Positions 12,263 to 24,560 of a DNA stretch of 64,000 bases are shown one piece after another. Position numbers and translations under genes: made by a program. Source of the stretch: Rattus norvegicus (taxonomy: Eukaryota; Chordata; Mammalia; Rodentia; Muridae). The stretch is from assembly GCF_036323735.1 (NCBI RefSeq), contig NC_086026.1, positions 53,012,039-53,076,038 on the forward strand, written 5' to 3'. How positions within the stretch are numbered: the first letter of the stretch is position 1; every line of letters starts with the position of its first letter. The notes below the pieces were generated by a model. It made no database searches. It worked only from the letters and a program-made list of their open reading frames with translations, and was not told the DNA's origin.

Positions 12263-14174
12263 AGGGTATATACCCTCAAAGTCTTTAGAGTTTCACATTT
12301 GCAGAAGTCTCCAGAATACAGATTAAGTGTCTAAATGTGCCTTAGTGGCTGGACAGAGACAGAGCTCCCAGGAACTCTGGCTGGGCCATCTGAGGCCTAT
12401 CTGCCCATCTCACCCACCACAGGGCCTGACTTACTTCCAGGAGTCTCCCTAACAGTTGTCTCACTTCCTGGTTGTGAATGCAAGTTCTCCCAGCCAGGAA
12501 GCCACACCAGCTGCCACCCCAGCTGGCCCTGGATTTGGGTGAGAGCCTGGTTTTGTTTCCCAGAGTTAGGCCCAGCCCTGCTGTGTCAGAGTGATTCTCT
12601 GAGAAACCTCTCCACAGCCACACCTTGTAGTAGACACTGCCTTGGAGGGTTGCAAAATCCAGTCTGTTCTGTGGGTCCCACTGTACTGACAGCATCTGGA
12701 GGTGTTCCACTGACACCAGCAAAAAGACTCCAGTAGAGATGAAACCCTCCCTCCTCCCCAAGCCTGTCACCTCCAGAGTTGGCTGAAGGTCACACAGAAA
12801 TGAGACCCCTCCCCTCCTCCCCCAGCTGTTCAGCTAGAAGAGGCTAAAGGGAGTGAGGGCTAAGTAGCCAGCCTCCTGTCCTCAAATGAGGACCCTGAAG
12901 CCTGGAAAAAGAGCCACAGCATGCTGGGTCAAGGTAGCACTTGAGTCTGCTGACTTCCTAGCCTTGCTCTCAAGAAGGTGTCAGGGCTTTTAAAAAAAAA
13001 AAAAAAAGACATCAGAAGTACATTAGTTTGTCGCATTAGACACTCTCAGAACCAAGAAAACCCCTGGGGGATGTGGGCATATGCTCATTGGGGTCAGACT
13101 ACAAAGTTAGTGTCCAGAGGTTAGGTCACGGTTCCACCCTCTCTGGACATATGCTCTTGATGTATGCCCTTTGACATCGGGGACATTTAGGGTCCTGCCG
13201 CATCTCTGCATTAGCAGTAAGCAGTTTCTAAATCGACAGACTTGGGTCTGCATCCTGGCTCTCTGCTATGACTGTGACCTTGGCTGTCCTTGGGTGCAGC
13301 TGAGCCTCAGTTTTCCAGCTGTCTCAGAATATCTGCTTTGAAATGTAAGGACTCCACGATCCATGGGTGTGATGCCGTTGGGGTAGATCCAGTGCCCAGT
13401 GATCTCCCGAGTGCCTTGCAAAGGCTCCTCCCTGCCTCCTGCCACTTTCCCTCCACACTGGGAAGAGATGGAGTAGAGCCCTTTCGGCCATCCTGTGATT
13501 CTAACCCTTGGCTGCCCAGCCGCCTTGCTGCACACCTGCCCGGGATAGAGGCTAGAGAGAGGAGCAGAACAGGCAGCTGGGATGGAGGCCTCTGTTCTCC
13601 AGGTCTCAGTTAGGCAAGAGAACTTTTCGAGGCCACTGGGGAGGGGCCTGGGGATGGAGCGGGCCTGATAAGGTTGGTGTCTCTGTCTGGGGGCTGAACA
13701 TGGAAGGGAGTCTCAGAGGCCACTTGGAACTGTCTTGGACTTGGGGAACTTGGAGAAGGAACTGAGAGGCCCTTTAGCCCCGTGAAGCCACACCAAACTT
13801 CTTACCACACCCTTGCGCCTTGGCCAGGAAAAACACAGGGTCGCTTGCACTTAATCTCTGCAGGAAGAACACCCTTGAGGGGTTCTCCTGAGTTCCTGTC
13901 CCACTGGCCATGGGACCTCAACACCTGGCCCAGCTTCTGTAGTCAAAATGGGGGGTGCTGATTTGATGGAGAGCAGTTGAGCTGCCCAACCGTGGGGTTT
14001 CTGAAAGACAGCTTAGCAAATGCATACAGACAAACCTTGACGCCACCTTAGGGAGCTAGAAGAGGCCAAGGCTAGTGTCAGGCTATGGCTCTAGCCTTGA
14101 TCCACAGTCGCTCTATCAAGCTCCCTGTCCTGAACAATGGCCAGGCAACTGCATATTGCTTTATTTCGGCCATT

Positions 14175-14262
14175 TTAACCTATGATGTCAAATCCACTTG
14201 CCAAGTAAGGAAACTGAGGCTCCTGGGTTTGAGGCAACTTGCCAATGAGTGGAAGACCCCAG
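14175..14262. repeat. MIR-like ancient SINE fragment
   Basis: Contains aaggaaactgaggctc then gaggcaacttgccaa, the conserved MIR core-to-3' pattern (gaggaaactgaggct ... aaggtcacttgccca). Weakly preserved. Confidence 0.45.
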
Positions 14263-14999
14263 CCTGAACTCTGCCTCCCAAGCTCTCTCCTTACACCCGG
14301 AGTCTTCTCCTTAGGAGGAAGAGCTTACCAAACCCCAGCCTTGCTGGCAGGTCAAACAAGTCTAACCACAGGGTATGCTTCCACCAAAGCAGGAAGAGTT
14401 GAGGATAGACATCTTCAGGAGGGAAAGGATATAGACTAGCTTGCCAGTCTCTCCATGGCAATGGTAAGGTACCAGACTTCGATGGAGACATCGAAAGGAG
14501 AAGAAACGTATTTACTGATTGGGTGAGAGGCTGGGAGGTCAGGCTTGTCAGACATGGTGGGTAGCAAATGACAGCCTCCCTCTGAACCTTTACCTTGGGA
14601 AGAATCTGAGACCAAGAAAGGCTGGACTTCTGTCTGCTGCCACCTGGCCAAGAGAGTCAGATCTGAATGTCATTTTCCCAAAGACTTTTGTTTCAATCTA
14701 CTTGGGGACCCTTGCTAACCAAGGCTGGGCATGCAGGGCTCAACTGCCTGTCTGGGTACTAGCTGACCTCCAGCCAAGAACACTGCCCCTCAAGCCCTGC
14801 TTGCTTCCCTCCTTCCCTGTCCCTGAAAGGGACCAAAGGAACCCTAAGCTGGGTCTGTCACTGAGGGCTTCAGCCAATGGTGCTCTTGTTCTCTTAGGAA
14901 AAAAGACTTTCAGACTTCAGCAAAGACACTGCTAAGCAGGACAGGGTGTAGGGTTCCAGGCTCTGACTCAGGACACGGCTCAGACAGAAGTCTAGGGCT

Positions 15000-15095
15000 G
15001 AGTTCTGGTTCCACTGTCCCAGCTGTGCAGCTTGGTGGATTTCTCAGCCAACCCCAGGCCACAGTTTCCTCCTCTGTAAAACGGGTGTGTCTTGA
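15000..15095. repeat. MIR-like ancient SINE fragment
   Basis: Shows 'ctcagccaaccccaggccac' and 'agtttcctcctctgtaaaac', the typical MIR antisense 3' pattern. Confidence 0.5.
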
Positions 15096-16117
15096 GCCTT
15101 GTTCCAGAACATGGCAGTGAAAGTGGAAGATTCCAGAAGCACTTCTGAGTGCACAGTACGTTAAAAACAAAACAAAACAAAAAAAAAAAAATTCAGAGCA
15201 GGGCAGTCAGTTCTCCAATACCGAGGTCCAGAAACACAAACTCTGCCCACCAGCATTCATTTATCTTTAGGGTTCAGAGAGCCCCCAGTGATGCGGTGAG
15301 GGTTGGGAGGAAGGGTAAGCTCAATCTGTGTTTCAGAAAGAGAAAGTTGCTGAGAATGGTTGGCTGTTGGGATGGGACCAGAGTTGGAGCAATGATGAGG
15401 GTCTTAAGTCAGATGTGTGTCTTTAATTGCTTGAGTTCACATCTCATAAAAGAGAAGGAAATAATAACAACAATAATAATAATAAGGCAGGAGCCAGCCC
15501 TGCCACTCCCCACCCCCTTTCTCTGCCTTGAGTCAAGAACCAGTTCCCACCAGTCTTTCTGGGGTTCAAAGCGTCTCCCCGCCCTAATCCTCACTTGGAC
15601 CTCCCCGCCCCCACCACTACTGTGGGCAAGAGGCTTTTCTCTGAGGGGGGGGTGTGGGTTCTGACACTCCTGCACCACCACGATGGGCAGTGCCTAAGTG
15701 CTGGCGAAGAGGGGACACTACGCCAGACTTCCTGTTGATTGAAGCACACCATGAGAGCACCAGCTCAACTCTAGCTTTTATTTAGCCCAGGCCTGATTTC
15801 TCCCTGCTCAATGGAGGCACAAAGGTACTGCCTCCTAGCCCTTATCTACCAGAGGCAGCCTTACTAGGGAGGCAGAGGTCTGGGATGTGCTGCCTTCCCA
15901 CCTGGGGAAGCCACCTTGGCCTGCTGCCTGCCAGCACCTTGATTCTCTAAGGTGGACAGACCTCCAGCCCCCTCTGGTCCCCCCCAATCCCTCTCTACCC
16001 CACCTCCAAGCCCTGACTCACTCCCTCTCTTCCCTCTCAAGCTGTGTCTCCAGGACATGTCAGGACAACGTGCTGGGTTCTGGTCCTACAGGCTTGGCTG
16101 TGCTGCTGCTCTCACTG

Positions 16118-16309
16118 GGGGTGGGGCAGTGGGGAGAGTTAGCTCTGACCTGCTTCTTCAGGCCTCCTTCTCCCCTCTTACCCTGGGTGGGGGTGGGGGT
16201 GCAGGCAGGACTGAACTCTAGAGCACCTCCCGTTTGCACCCACAAGAGGCTCTGCCTGGTGCAGCTGCAACCTAAGGGTGGTGGCAGGGGGTGGGGGTGG
16301 GGGAATGGG
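16118..16309 (+). other. Clustered G-quadruplex motifs
   Basis: Three G-rich blocks in 190 bases: about 16118-16136 (runs of 5, 4, 4), 16185-16199 (3, 5, 5) and 16276-16309 (3, 5, 5, 5, 3). The last meets the usual four-run definition with one-base loops between the long runs. Confidence 0.8.
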
Positions 16310-17582
16310 ACACCACACTTCTTCACCCCAATCCTGCTCTTCTGGGTCCTACGTGCATGTGATGTGCGTGCGATGCCACCCAGTCTCCCAGAGACCCTTA
16401 CCCAAAAGCCTTCACTCTCAGAAGGCTGTTCGTCAGCCACTGGCTAACGCTGCTTCCCCAGTATTGTGCAGTCAAAGTGGAAAGGGTCTCGGGTTCTCCA
16501 TGCTTTTTTCTGTTTATTTTATAACTGTAAGTCACTTCCCTCTGCTGAGTAGTCTCAACCCACTTCGAAACGGGCAACACTATCCCCTTGATTGCTTCAG
16601 GATTCTGGATGCCCAAAGTCAAAGAGGCTGGAGGAAGGTGTGTTAGGACTGTACCCCACCCCCACCCGTCCCTACACCTTGCTGGTCAGCCTAGCAAGCA
16701 GAGGGTGAGAGAGGTGCATCCTTGTGTGTCCCTGAGACCTTTGAGAGTGACTGGTTCCACGCCCCTGTGGCTCTCAGCCCTCCTCTCATAGAGAATCTTC
16801 TCTTTGGGGAAGTAGGCATGGCCTTTGCCGGGGACCCAAGTCTTCCTTTGATCTGGTAGCTTCCTAAGAAGTCTTGATTAAAAGCTCTCAGTGACCTGGG
16901 AAGTCAGTGGGGACCCCTGTCTGTTTCCTGGGGTTCATTATGGAGATTAGATAGAGTGTGTTCCCAGTACAGGCTTCAGGTGCCAAGCCAGCTGGGGATT
17001 CGGATTCTGGCCCAACCAATCATGGAGGGCCCAGGGATTGCTATTTGAGCAAGCCGGAGGTAGAGGCTGTGGGATATGAGAACAGAGCAAGTGGTACTGT
17101 GGGACCTGTATGTTGAAGTAGGAGTTTTCCACCCCAAGGAGGTGTGGTGGGTGGGGACCTGGGAGGAGGAGAGGAAGCTGGGAGTTTAAGCAGGGGTAGA
17201 TTGAAGGTCTGATACTGTTTCAGATCTGCCCCTAGGCAGTGGAGAGGGCAGGAGGCTGTGTATTCAGATCCACCTGTTAGCAGTGTCCATTGAATAAATC
17301 CCTGTACCTGCCTGAGCCTCAGTTTCCCAGCACGACAGTGGCATCTGCCTTAACAGAGTGAGACTCGTGGGTGCCTCTCAGGCAAGGTTCGCTGTTGTCA
17401 GTGTTATCCAAGATTTTGTAAAGACAGGAAGCTCGAGACCATGTCTAGAAATTCCCAAAGAGGGTTAAACTGCTATACTACCGTGACTAAGGAGCGAGTT
17501 TTGCAGATATCGAGGAAGTGGTTGGCAGGCAAAGGTGCTTAGCGGTATTCATTTTTATCTTACGTACATTAGAGTTGGCCAG

Positions 17583-17588
<6 letters not shown>

Positions 17589-17641
<53 letters not shown>
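17589..17641. repeat. (GA)n microsatellite
   Basis: About 53 bases of uninterrupted AG dinucleotide, located at the A-rich end of the adjoining antisense B3-type SINE. Confidence 0.98.
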
Positions 17642-17643
<2 letters not shown>

Positions 17644-17825
17644 TGCATGCATCATGGGCGTGATGGTGCCCATGAAGGCCAAATGAGGGCACATTAGATC
17701 CTCTGAAACTGGAGTTGCAGACCATTGAGAGCCACCATGAGGGTGCAGGGAGGTGAACTTAGACCCTCTAAGGGCAGCCTGTGCTCACTCTTAACTCTTG
17801 AACCATCTCTTCTCCAGCTCCTGTT
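17642..17825 (-). mobile_element. B3-type SINE, antisense
   Basis: Contains agagggcacattagatcctc-like text (here 'gagggcacattagatcctct'), 'gagccaccatgagggtgc' and 'gaaccatctcttctccagct' at the head end. Confidence 0.8.
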
Positions 17826-17834
17826 TGGATTTGC

Positions 17835-17940
17835 TTGTTTTGTTGCTCTAGCTCTTGAGACAAGGTCTTGCTAAATTGCCCGGGCTGTGCTGGTCTTCAA
17901 CTCACAGTCCTACTCAGCCTCTCTGGCAGACCCCAGCTAC
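17835..17940 (-). mobile_element. B1-like SINE, antisense
   Basis: 'ttgagacaaggtcttgctaa' then 'gctgtgctggtcttcaactc' is the reversed B1/7SL-derived pattern; truncated after about 100 bases. Confidence 0.65.
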
Positions 17941-18684
17941 TGCCTGGCTACCCAGCCCTCTGTTAGCTCTCATTCCTTCCCCTCTGCTCCCTTCCAACGT
18001 GGTAGAAAGTCCTCACACCATTATAAGGTCCAAGAGCAGATGCTTTGGCCCCCACCCCCATGCCCTCACACCCCCGTTTCTCTTGAGCTCCTGTAACTTC
18101 ATGCTGCAGCCAGGCAGAGTCAGCCAAGCATGAAAGAAATGAGCAGTCAGGATCCTTCAGAAACACTTGAACCTGGAGAAAGAGGCCAAAAGGGGAGAGA
18201 TGTATGGCTGGAGGTTGCAGCCTTCTAGCCAAAGCACCCGCTGCTCCTTGGATGCACCTGGCTTCTTAGGTGAGCTGTTTGCTTATCTTATGACCCAGAG
18301 GCAAGGCCTCTGTAGCCACAACAAGAGAAACAAGCATACTACCTTTCTAAGGTGGCTGGCTGATAAGTCTTCCCCAGGTGCTCTCATGGCCACTGTCACC
18401 CTATTGAGCCATCTCAGGCCAAGTCATAACCCCGCCCCTCCTCTTCAGCCAGATCCTCAGTTCTAAGCCCTACCAACTCCCTTACAACTGTTGAACCAGT
18501 TCACTCCCCTGTGATTTTTTTTCTTTCCTTATGGGCAAAATGGGGAGCCAGTAGCAGCTGGTCCCCAACTAAGGAGACCTCTGAAGGATCCGCAGTCTGC
18601 TTCTTCTCCACCTTAGATGGTCCTTGGATCCCAGTCTGAGTCCACTGTCCCTTTGACTTTTCTATTTATGTACCAGAACTCACC

Positions 18685-18935
18685 CACCACATTTCAGTTT
18701 CCCAATCAAATCATTAATTACCCCAGTAATTAAATCCAATTAGCAGTTGTAGGGGCCTTTCTGAGTGAGGAACCATTAGCCAGGGTGAAAATGCCTGGGA
18801 GAGGAAGAGAGCGAACACCCATCCCTTCCCAGCTTTCTGAGTGACAGCAGGAGCCAGCAGTGCAAGGCCCTGGCCCCCAATTAAAGTTGGGGCCTCACTC
18901 ATTAAGCTAATTTGGCATGCTATCCCAGCAGCCTC
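18685..18935. promoter_or_regulatory. Candidate enhancer: dense ATTA/TAATTA segment
   Basis: About 250 bases with cattaatta, agtaattaaa, ccaattagc, accattagcc, ccaattaaag, cattaagc and ctaattt, all homeodomain-type cores, with no SINE signature. Typical texture of developmental non-coding elements; function untested. Confidence 0.45.
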
Positions 18936-19242
18936 TGGTGGGAAGGCCAGCAATGGAGCCAGTCAACATTTGGTAGTGGTGGAGGTGGGACAAGCCCTGC
19001 TCACCTTGAGGACTGCGTGGGAGCTCCAGGCTCACTCAGGGAAAGGTTGGGGTCTCATGAGTCCCACTTGCTTCAGGCTTCCTTGGCTTTGTGGCTGATG
19101 AGGGTAGGATGGGCTTGGGGGGAGATGAGATAGGAAATACCAACCTTCTGTTTCCTGTCTTGGGGAGAGACAGCTTGGTAGTCATTTTATCTTTCTAGGT
19201 CTAAGGCTGAGGGGAACTCCCATCCTGGGATGGTTGTGAAGA

Positions 19243-19290
19243 ATACATACATACATACATACATACATACATACATACATACATACATAC
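19243..19290. repeat. (ATAC)12 tetranucleotide microsatellite
   Basis: Twelve perfect ATAC units in 48 bases. Confidence 0.98.
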
Positions 19291-21015
19291 TCACTCTCAA
19301 CTCTAGCTCCTTGGTGCCTGATAGCCACGCTTACCCTCCACTCCATGATTCCTGCAAATACTCGGTGTTTTATCTCCATTCCACTACAGCTCGCACCCCA
19401 CACTTCCCAGGTTGAGAAGCTGAGAGCCACAAAGATAAAGATCTAAGCCAGAGTCAGGCTTGGAAGAATGAAGATGAGGTATGTTCAGAGTCCTCGGTCA
19501 GGTCTCTCTGTGGCTCAGCTGGCCTCAGCCCTGACTGGAGCAGAGGCAGAGGCCAGGGTGACAGGCTCAGTCCTTTCCCAGAGCCAGGGGTGACAGGCAG
19601 AGGGGATGATGCCCTCACTCCTTATGTAAATAGGGACTCCTCACCCATCCTGCATCAGAGAGGTTCCTTGTGTCTGTCATGAATGCATAGACCGCTGCTT
19701 AAACTCCAAAAGGGGGCAGGAGCAAGACTTACCACCAGGCTCAGTGACGGAAGGCACAGCCTCTGGAAACAGGCTGTTCTGTCCAACTGGCCTTAGAATT
19801 CCTCATTTCTAAGACGAGGATGATAATGACACCTAGCACCCAGGAGTTTTGAGAACTAAATACCCATGAGCCTTCACAGGTACAGGTAACTGACACGCAC
19901 ATGCTAACTGTTCTTGCCATCTTCTGGAGGGACCCAGCAGGAAACATGTCCCTCTTGTGTCCTCTCAGGGACCCACAGGCTTCTGTTGTTCAGGGTGTTG
20001 CTCAACCTTTTGGTGGTCAGAGGGGACATGCGATAACTCCTCCAACACTTGAAAGACATGGGATGCTTGGCACACATAGCATACCACTGCCATAGGCTGC
20101 CCCTGGGCTCTCAGGCCACTCTGGGCAGGGTCAGAAGGACAGGGGGATGGAAAGGATGAGAAGTCAGGGAAGCAGGTGGCCACAGAGGCTAGCTACATCT
20201 TCGCAGCTGGGCGCCATGCCCTGTGCCTACGTGCTGGCTCCCTCTGTGAGGCAGGATGAAGAACAGGCCCTGGCATGCCAGCCCCTACCAGTGACTCCTG
20301 AAACCTTGACAAGTCTGAGCTAGAAGCGGGCCTGGGTGAGGCTCCTGATAGACTCATGTTGGGCAGAGGGATGGTCGGTGTGGGAAAGACCCCACACTTG
20401 AAACTGACGCAGCAGCAGGAACCAGAAGGAGACTCGAGAGGATGCGGGGTTGTAGCTGGGCTCAGAGCCTTTTCTGACTCTCCGGTCTCCTCATGTCTCC
20501 CTGCCAAGCAGGACAGGAAGAGGGCAGGCTACAGAGGCAGCAGGGAGGGGTTCCCTCAGCATTTTGCCAAGTGTAAGGTGATGGTTTTGAGTGTTGTGAA
20601 GAGAGAGAGAAGGAGGGAACGGTGACAACAGTGTGCCAGGAACAGAGGAAGCTGCCCAGTCCTGGGGAGGTGACCTCACCCCAGCTGAGTGAGCTGGATA
20701 TGCCGGGACTCATTGTATAGGCGGAAAGGCTGGGTTTGGGGATGGGCATGAGACTTGGCCATGGACACTGACATTGATAGTCACTGAAGCTGTCCAGGTC
20801 AGCTAGGAAGACCTATACCAACTACCACTTTCGGCCTCTTGGGTGCTAGCAGGGAGGGCCACCCAGGGACAGTTGTGCAGAACCTGGACGTGACCACAGG
20901 CCTCCTGAAAGTGGAGGCAGGGTGTACCAGTGAGCACCCTCCCTCTCCCTGATCCACCATATCAGGACCCTCTGAAGAGTTCTCCTTCTCCACACCACAT
21001 GGGGGCAACTAGGCG

Positions 21016-21058
21016 AAAACAACAAACAAACAAACAAACAAACAAACAAAACCAAAAC
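21016..21058. repeat. (AAAC)n microsatellite
   Basis: A run of AAAC units with minor interruptions at its ends. Confidence 0.95.
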
Positions 21059-21134
21059 GAGTCGTTAAGTGTCCTGCTTCCCTGTGACAGTAAGCTTGGC
21101 TGAATTTAGACCTGAACTTCCACAAACGTTGAAA

Positions 21135-21250
21135 GGCAGCCAGCAAGGGGGCACCCACCTGTAGTCCCAGCTCCACTTTTCAGAAGGCTGAGGTAAGAAA
21201 ATCCCCAAAGTGCTCCATTCCGGGCCCAGCCTGGGAAACCTATATCTAGA
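21135..21250 (+). mobile_element. B1-like SINE, degenerate
   Basis: 'gcacccacctgtagtcccag' and 'ggctgaggtaag' followed by 'cagcctgggaaac' resemble a 7SL-derived monomer. Family uncertain. Confidence 0.4.
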
Positions 21251-22109
21251 AGGGAGAGAGATTGGGGCCGTCACCGCAGGACTGGAATGCTCACCCACCT
21301 CACTCCCAACCCCACGCCTTGCGCTGTTCTGTGGCTACAACCCAGAAGAGGTTAGCGCTCAGGTTGGAGTCATGACCCTGGTTTGTTGTGTGAGTCTAGG
21401 CTCAAACTGCTGCTGGGAGGGTTTAGTTGGGGGAGGGTGGTTTGGCGGTTACAGTGGGAGTGTATAGGGAGTTGGGCTACGGCCCCTAAAGCTAATATTG
21501 AAAGGGTATCCGTGCCGTAGGCAACAGGTTCGGGTCACTGCAGTTCTAGGCTACAAAGCATCACTCAAGTCAGTGCACTTTAGCCTTTGGAATGGATAAG
21601 ACAGTCTGCTGGAGCAGGAGCAAAGCCTGCCCCATCCCAGCATCCCTCGGTGGCCTTGGCCCTGGTCTGCTCTCAATCCCACCGCCCACTTGGTTCCTAA
21701 GAACTCGGCCTCCTGTGCATTTGTGTTTTCCACGTTGTACAGTCCCTGTCCCTCGGCTTGAGGGGCAGGCCCATACACAGAAGTCTGGAACGTTCCTCTG
21801 ACCCTTAGCATTGCCTATAAGATAGATCCAAAGGTGGGGCAAGGTCAACAGAGAGCTGGCAGCCACGTGCCTGGGGGTATAGACAAAGGACCAGGAGGGA
21901 CAAATGCCAGTCCTGGGTGGGACAGCCATCAGGGATGGAGCAATGGAGTCTTTCGTGTCGCAGAGTGTGTGCATGCATGCTTGCATGCATGTATGCACGG
22001 CTATGTATGTTTGAACAACTCTCTCCTTAGCCCACCAGACTGGGTATCACTAGTCAGGCCTTCCCACATTAAAGCAAAGGCAGGAGAGCCAGGCCCAGGG
22101 TGAGGAGAG

Positions 22110-22215
22110 CAAACAGCAAAACTTAATGACTTTAATATGAAAGAATTTGCCACTAATTAAGCACAAACACTCCACTAATGCAGAGAACACATGTTGTGGA
22201 TTTCACTTAAGCAGG
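22110..22215. promoter_or_regulatory. Candidate enhancer: AT-rich homeodomain segment
   Basis: Contains ttaatgac, tttaatatg, cactaattaagc (TAATTA at 22154-22159) and cactaatgc within 105 bases, between GC-richer flanks and with no repeat signature. Confidence 0.35.
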
Positions 22216-22989
22216 AACCAAATGAGGTGAAAATCCTTCCAAAATGATAGCAGTTCACCCTCGGAGGAAGATGCTGTTTCTCCTCGGTTCTGTCGAGCAT
22301 CACCACCCTGAGTATATACTGGCCTTCTACCATCACAGCCTCCTAGCCTCCCTGGCTAGAGGTTCTGGCAATGCTCTCTCGGCCTGTCCACCTGCTGGTA
22401 TCCCTTTCCCTGACTGTCCTTCCCAGAGTTCTTCCATTCTCTGGAGACACAAACGTCTCTCGGTGGCCTGTGTCTGTCAAAGAGCAGCTCCTGAGCCCAG
22501 CGTTCTGACCACATGGCTCAGCTCTGTCCTTCAGACACCAAGGCCCACCTCTCTCTTCTTTCCCAGGACATACAAGGAAGGTTTCCCCATCGGAGTGTCC
22601 CACGCTGGCACTTCTCACTCCCAATACTAGCTTGCCATGGCTGGCCCTACACACCCATCATGCATTTCGTCTCCCCTGCCTGAGTTCTTCGGTTCCTCCG
22701 CTAGTCCCTTGGTCTTCATTAAGGCAATTTTATTCCTTTGGGGGCATGTAACGGTGTCTGAATATGATTTAATTGTTGTAAGTGATGGTGGTGTTCCTAA
22801 TATCTAATGTATAGACACCAGGGGTGTTGCTAAATGTCTCACAGGGTACAATACAGACCCCACTAGGCAGGATTGTCTGGCCCAAAATGTCAGCAGTTAT
22901 CTAGGTGCCCTTGCTTGGGAAACTGGCTCACCTGTATCACGGCAGGTCTTTCCCCATGTGTTACCAATACCTGCACCTAGGTAGCTTCT

Positions 22990-23110
22990 CCATCATGCTA
23001 GGAACACATAGGAACAGGCTAGTTTCACTCTTATATCAGCCCTATTAAACAGCACTATCATGATCCCTGCTTTATATGTGAGGAAAATGATACCCAGAGA
23101 GATCCATGCG
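22990..23110. repeat. MIR-like ancient SINE fragment
   Basis: 'atgatccctgctttatatgt' then 'gaggaaaatgatacccagag' parallels the MIR 3' half (attatccccattttacagatgaggaaactgaggc). Confidence 0.45.
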
Positions 23111-24467
23111 ACTTCAGGTTGACGGACTAATTACTTCATTTACCCCAATGGTCTCTATAGACCTCACTCTCTATTTTCCTCTCAACCCCTTGGGCATCAT
23201 ACCTCCCACCCAAAAACCCTTTCTCTTAGAATGTGCCTTCCTTCTAGGCAGGCAGTGTACCCCTCCCTACAACCTTTCTGCAAGGCAGAGCCTTTTCAGA
23301 GCTTGGTGCCAGAGTAGCCCACCTTGCCCTTCCTGATACAAGGTAGACCCGAGAGCCCTGCACTGCCCAAGCAAGTTTTGAGCTTCTCCATAGTTTGGAA
23401 CCGTGATCACTGAGGAAGGCACATGCGGATCCTGAGCCTTGTAAAGGTTTCCCTGGGGAAGCCTAGGGAATCCTTCCCCTGCCTTCTAGCAGCCCCCAGC
23501 CTCTCCCTCTTCAACTGCAGTCTTCCAAAAAGGCTGCTGCCTACACTTCCCCAAACGTGTCAGTGGCAGTGCACGCACGCTCACAAGGAAGCCCCGGCTG
23601 TGTCTGCCGTGAGACAGTAGTGTTCACTGCGGCGGCAGCTACCCTCATGTCACCGCACCTTTCTGAATCTTGGCCTTAGAGCCAGAGGCTTCTGTGGCTG
23701 CAAGTCAAAAAGGCCAGGTCAGGCAGGAGCAGCCCAGGGCTGTGGAGGGGGGCAGGGGGTGGAGCTGGAGAACACACAGACATAAACAGGCTTAGGTGGA
23801 GGGCAGGGAGCAAGGCCTCTCTTGCAGCAGCTCAGTTAGGTGAGAAAACTATTTTTCACCTTATGCTCTGGTGTGAGAAAGGAAGGGAGATGGGCTACTA
23901 GGAACTGGGACAGAAGAGAGAATCAAGCCTATCAGCTTGGAAGCAAAGCAGAAGATATGGGATTGAAAAGGTGAGCAAACTGACCCACACCGTGTGGGGA
24001 TTCCCATTTTCAGGCAAGGAAGAGTCAGTCTTTAAGCTGTGTCCCCTCCATATGGGTGAGGTCTCAGCTTCCATTTCTGCCCCTTGGCTAATGCCCTTCC
24101 CAGGAGCTGCCACTGGACCTGGAACAATGGTTAGTTAGCCTTGGCTCAGGACCACAGCTGGCTCAGAGACTTCTCCACCAACCAGTAGGGGTGCCCTGTG
24201 AGGTCTGAGTGCCAGGCTTTGGCTGACATGCTATAACAAGTGCATGCCTACGTGTGCACCTTGAATGCACAGTCCCACCTAACCCATGACAAGGGCAAGA
24301 AGAGAGGGCTCCAGGAAGCTGCCTCCCCAAGAAGGGACTTGGGAAGGACAGAAGTCAAAGGATATGTTTAACAGAAGGGATAGCAAGACAAACCTCTAGC
24401 AGTCTTCCCTACTCTCATTTCCTCGCTGTTGTTCTTAGTCTGGGACTCTCTGTTCAACACCTTCCCT

Positions 24468-24560
24468 TGGGGCGTGGTGGCTCACACTTTTAGTCTCAGC
24501 ATATAGGAGGCTGAAGCAGGAAGATCGCCATGAGTTCAAAGCCCACTTAGGTGACCTTGG
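24468..24560 (+). mobile_element. B1-like SINE fragment
   Basis: 'ggggcgtggtggctcacact' followed by 'ggaggctgaagcaggaagat' and 'gccatgagttcaaagccc'. About 90 bases, 3' end lost. Confidence 0.7.

Noticed and set aside
15887..16447. 186-codon open frame
   Set aside because: Pro/Ser/Leu-rich translation of a GC-rich G-quadruplex region; overlapping frames on both strands are also open.
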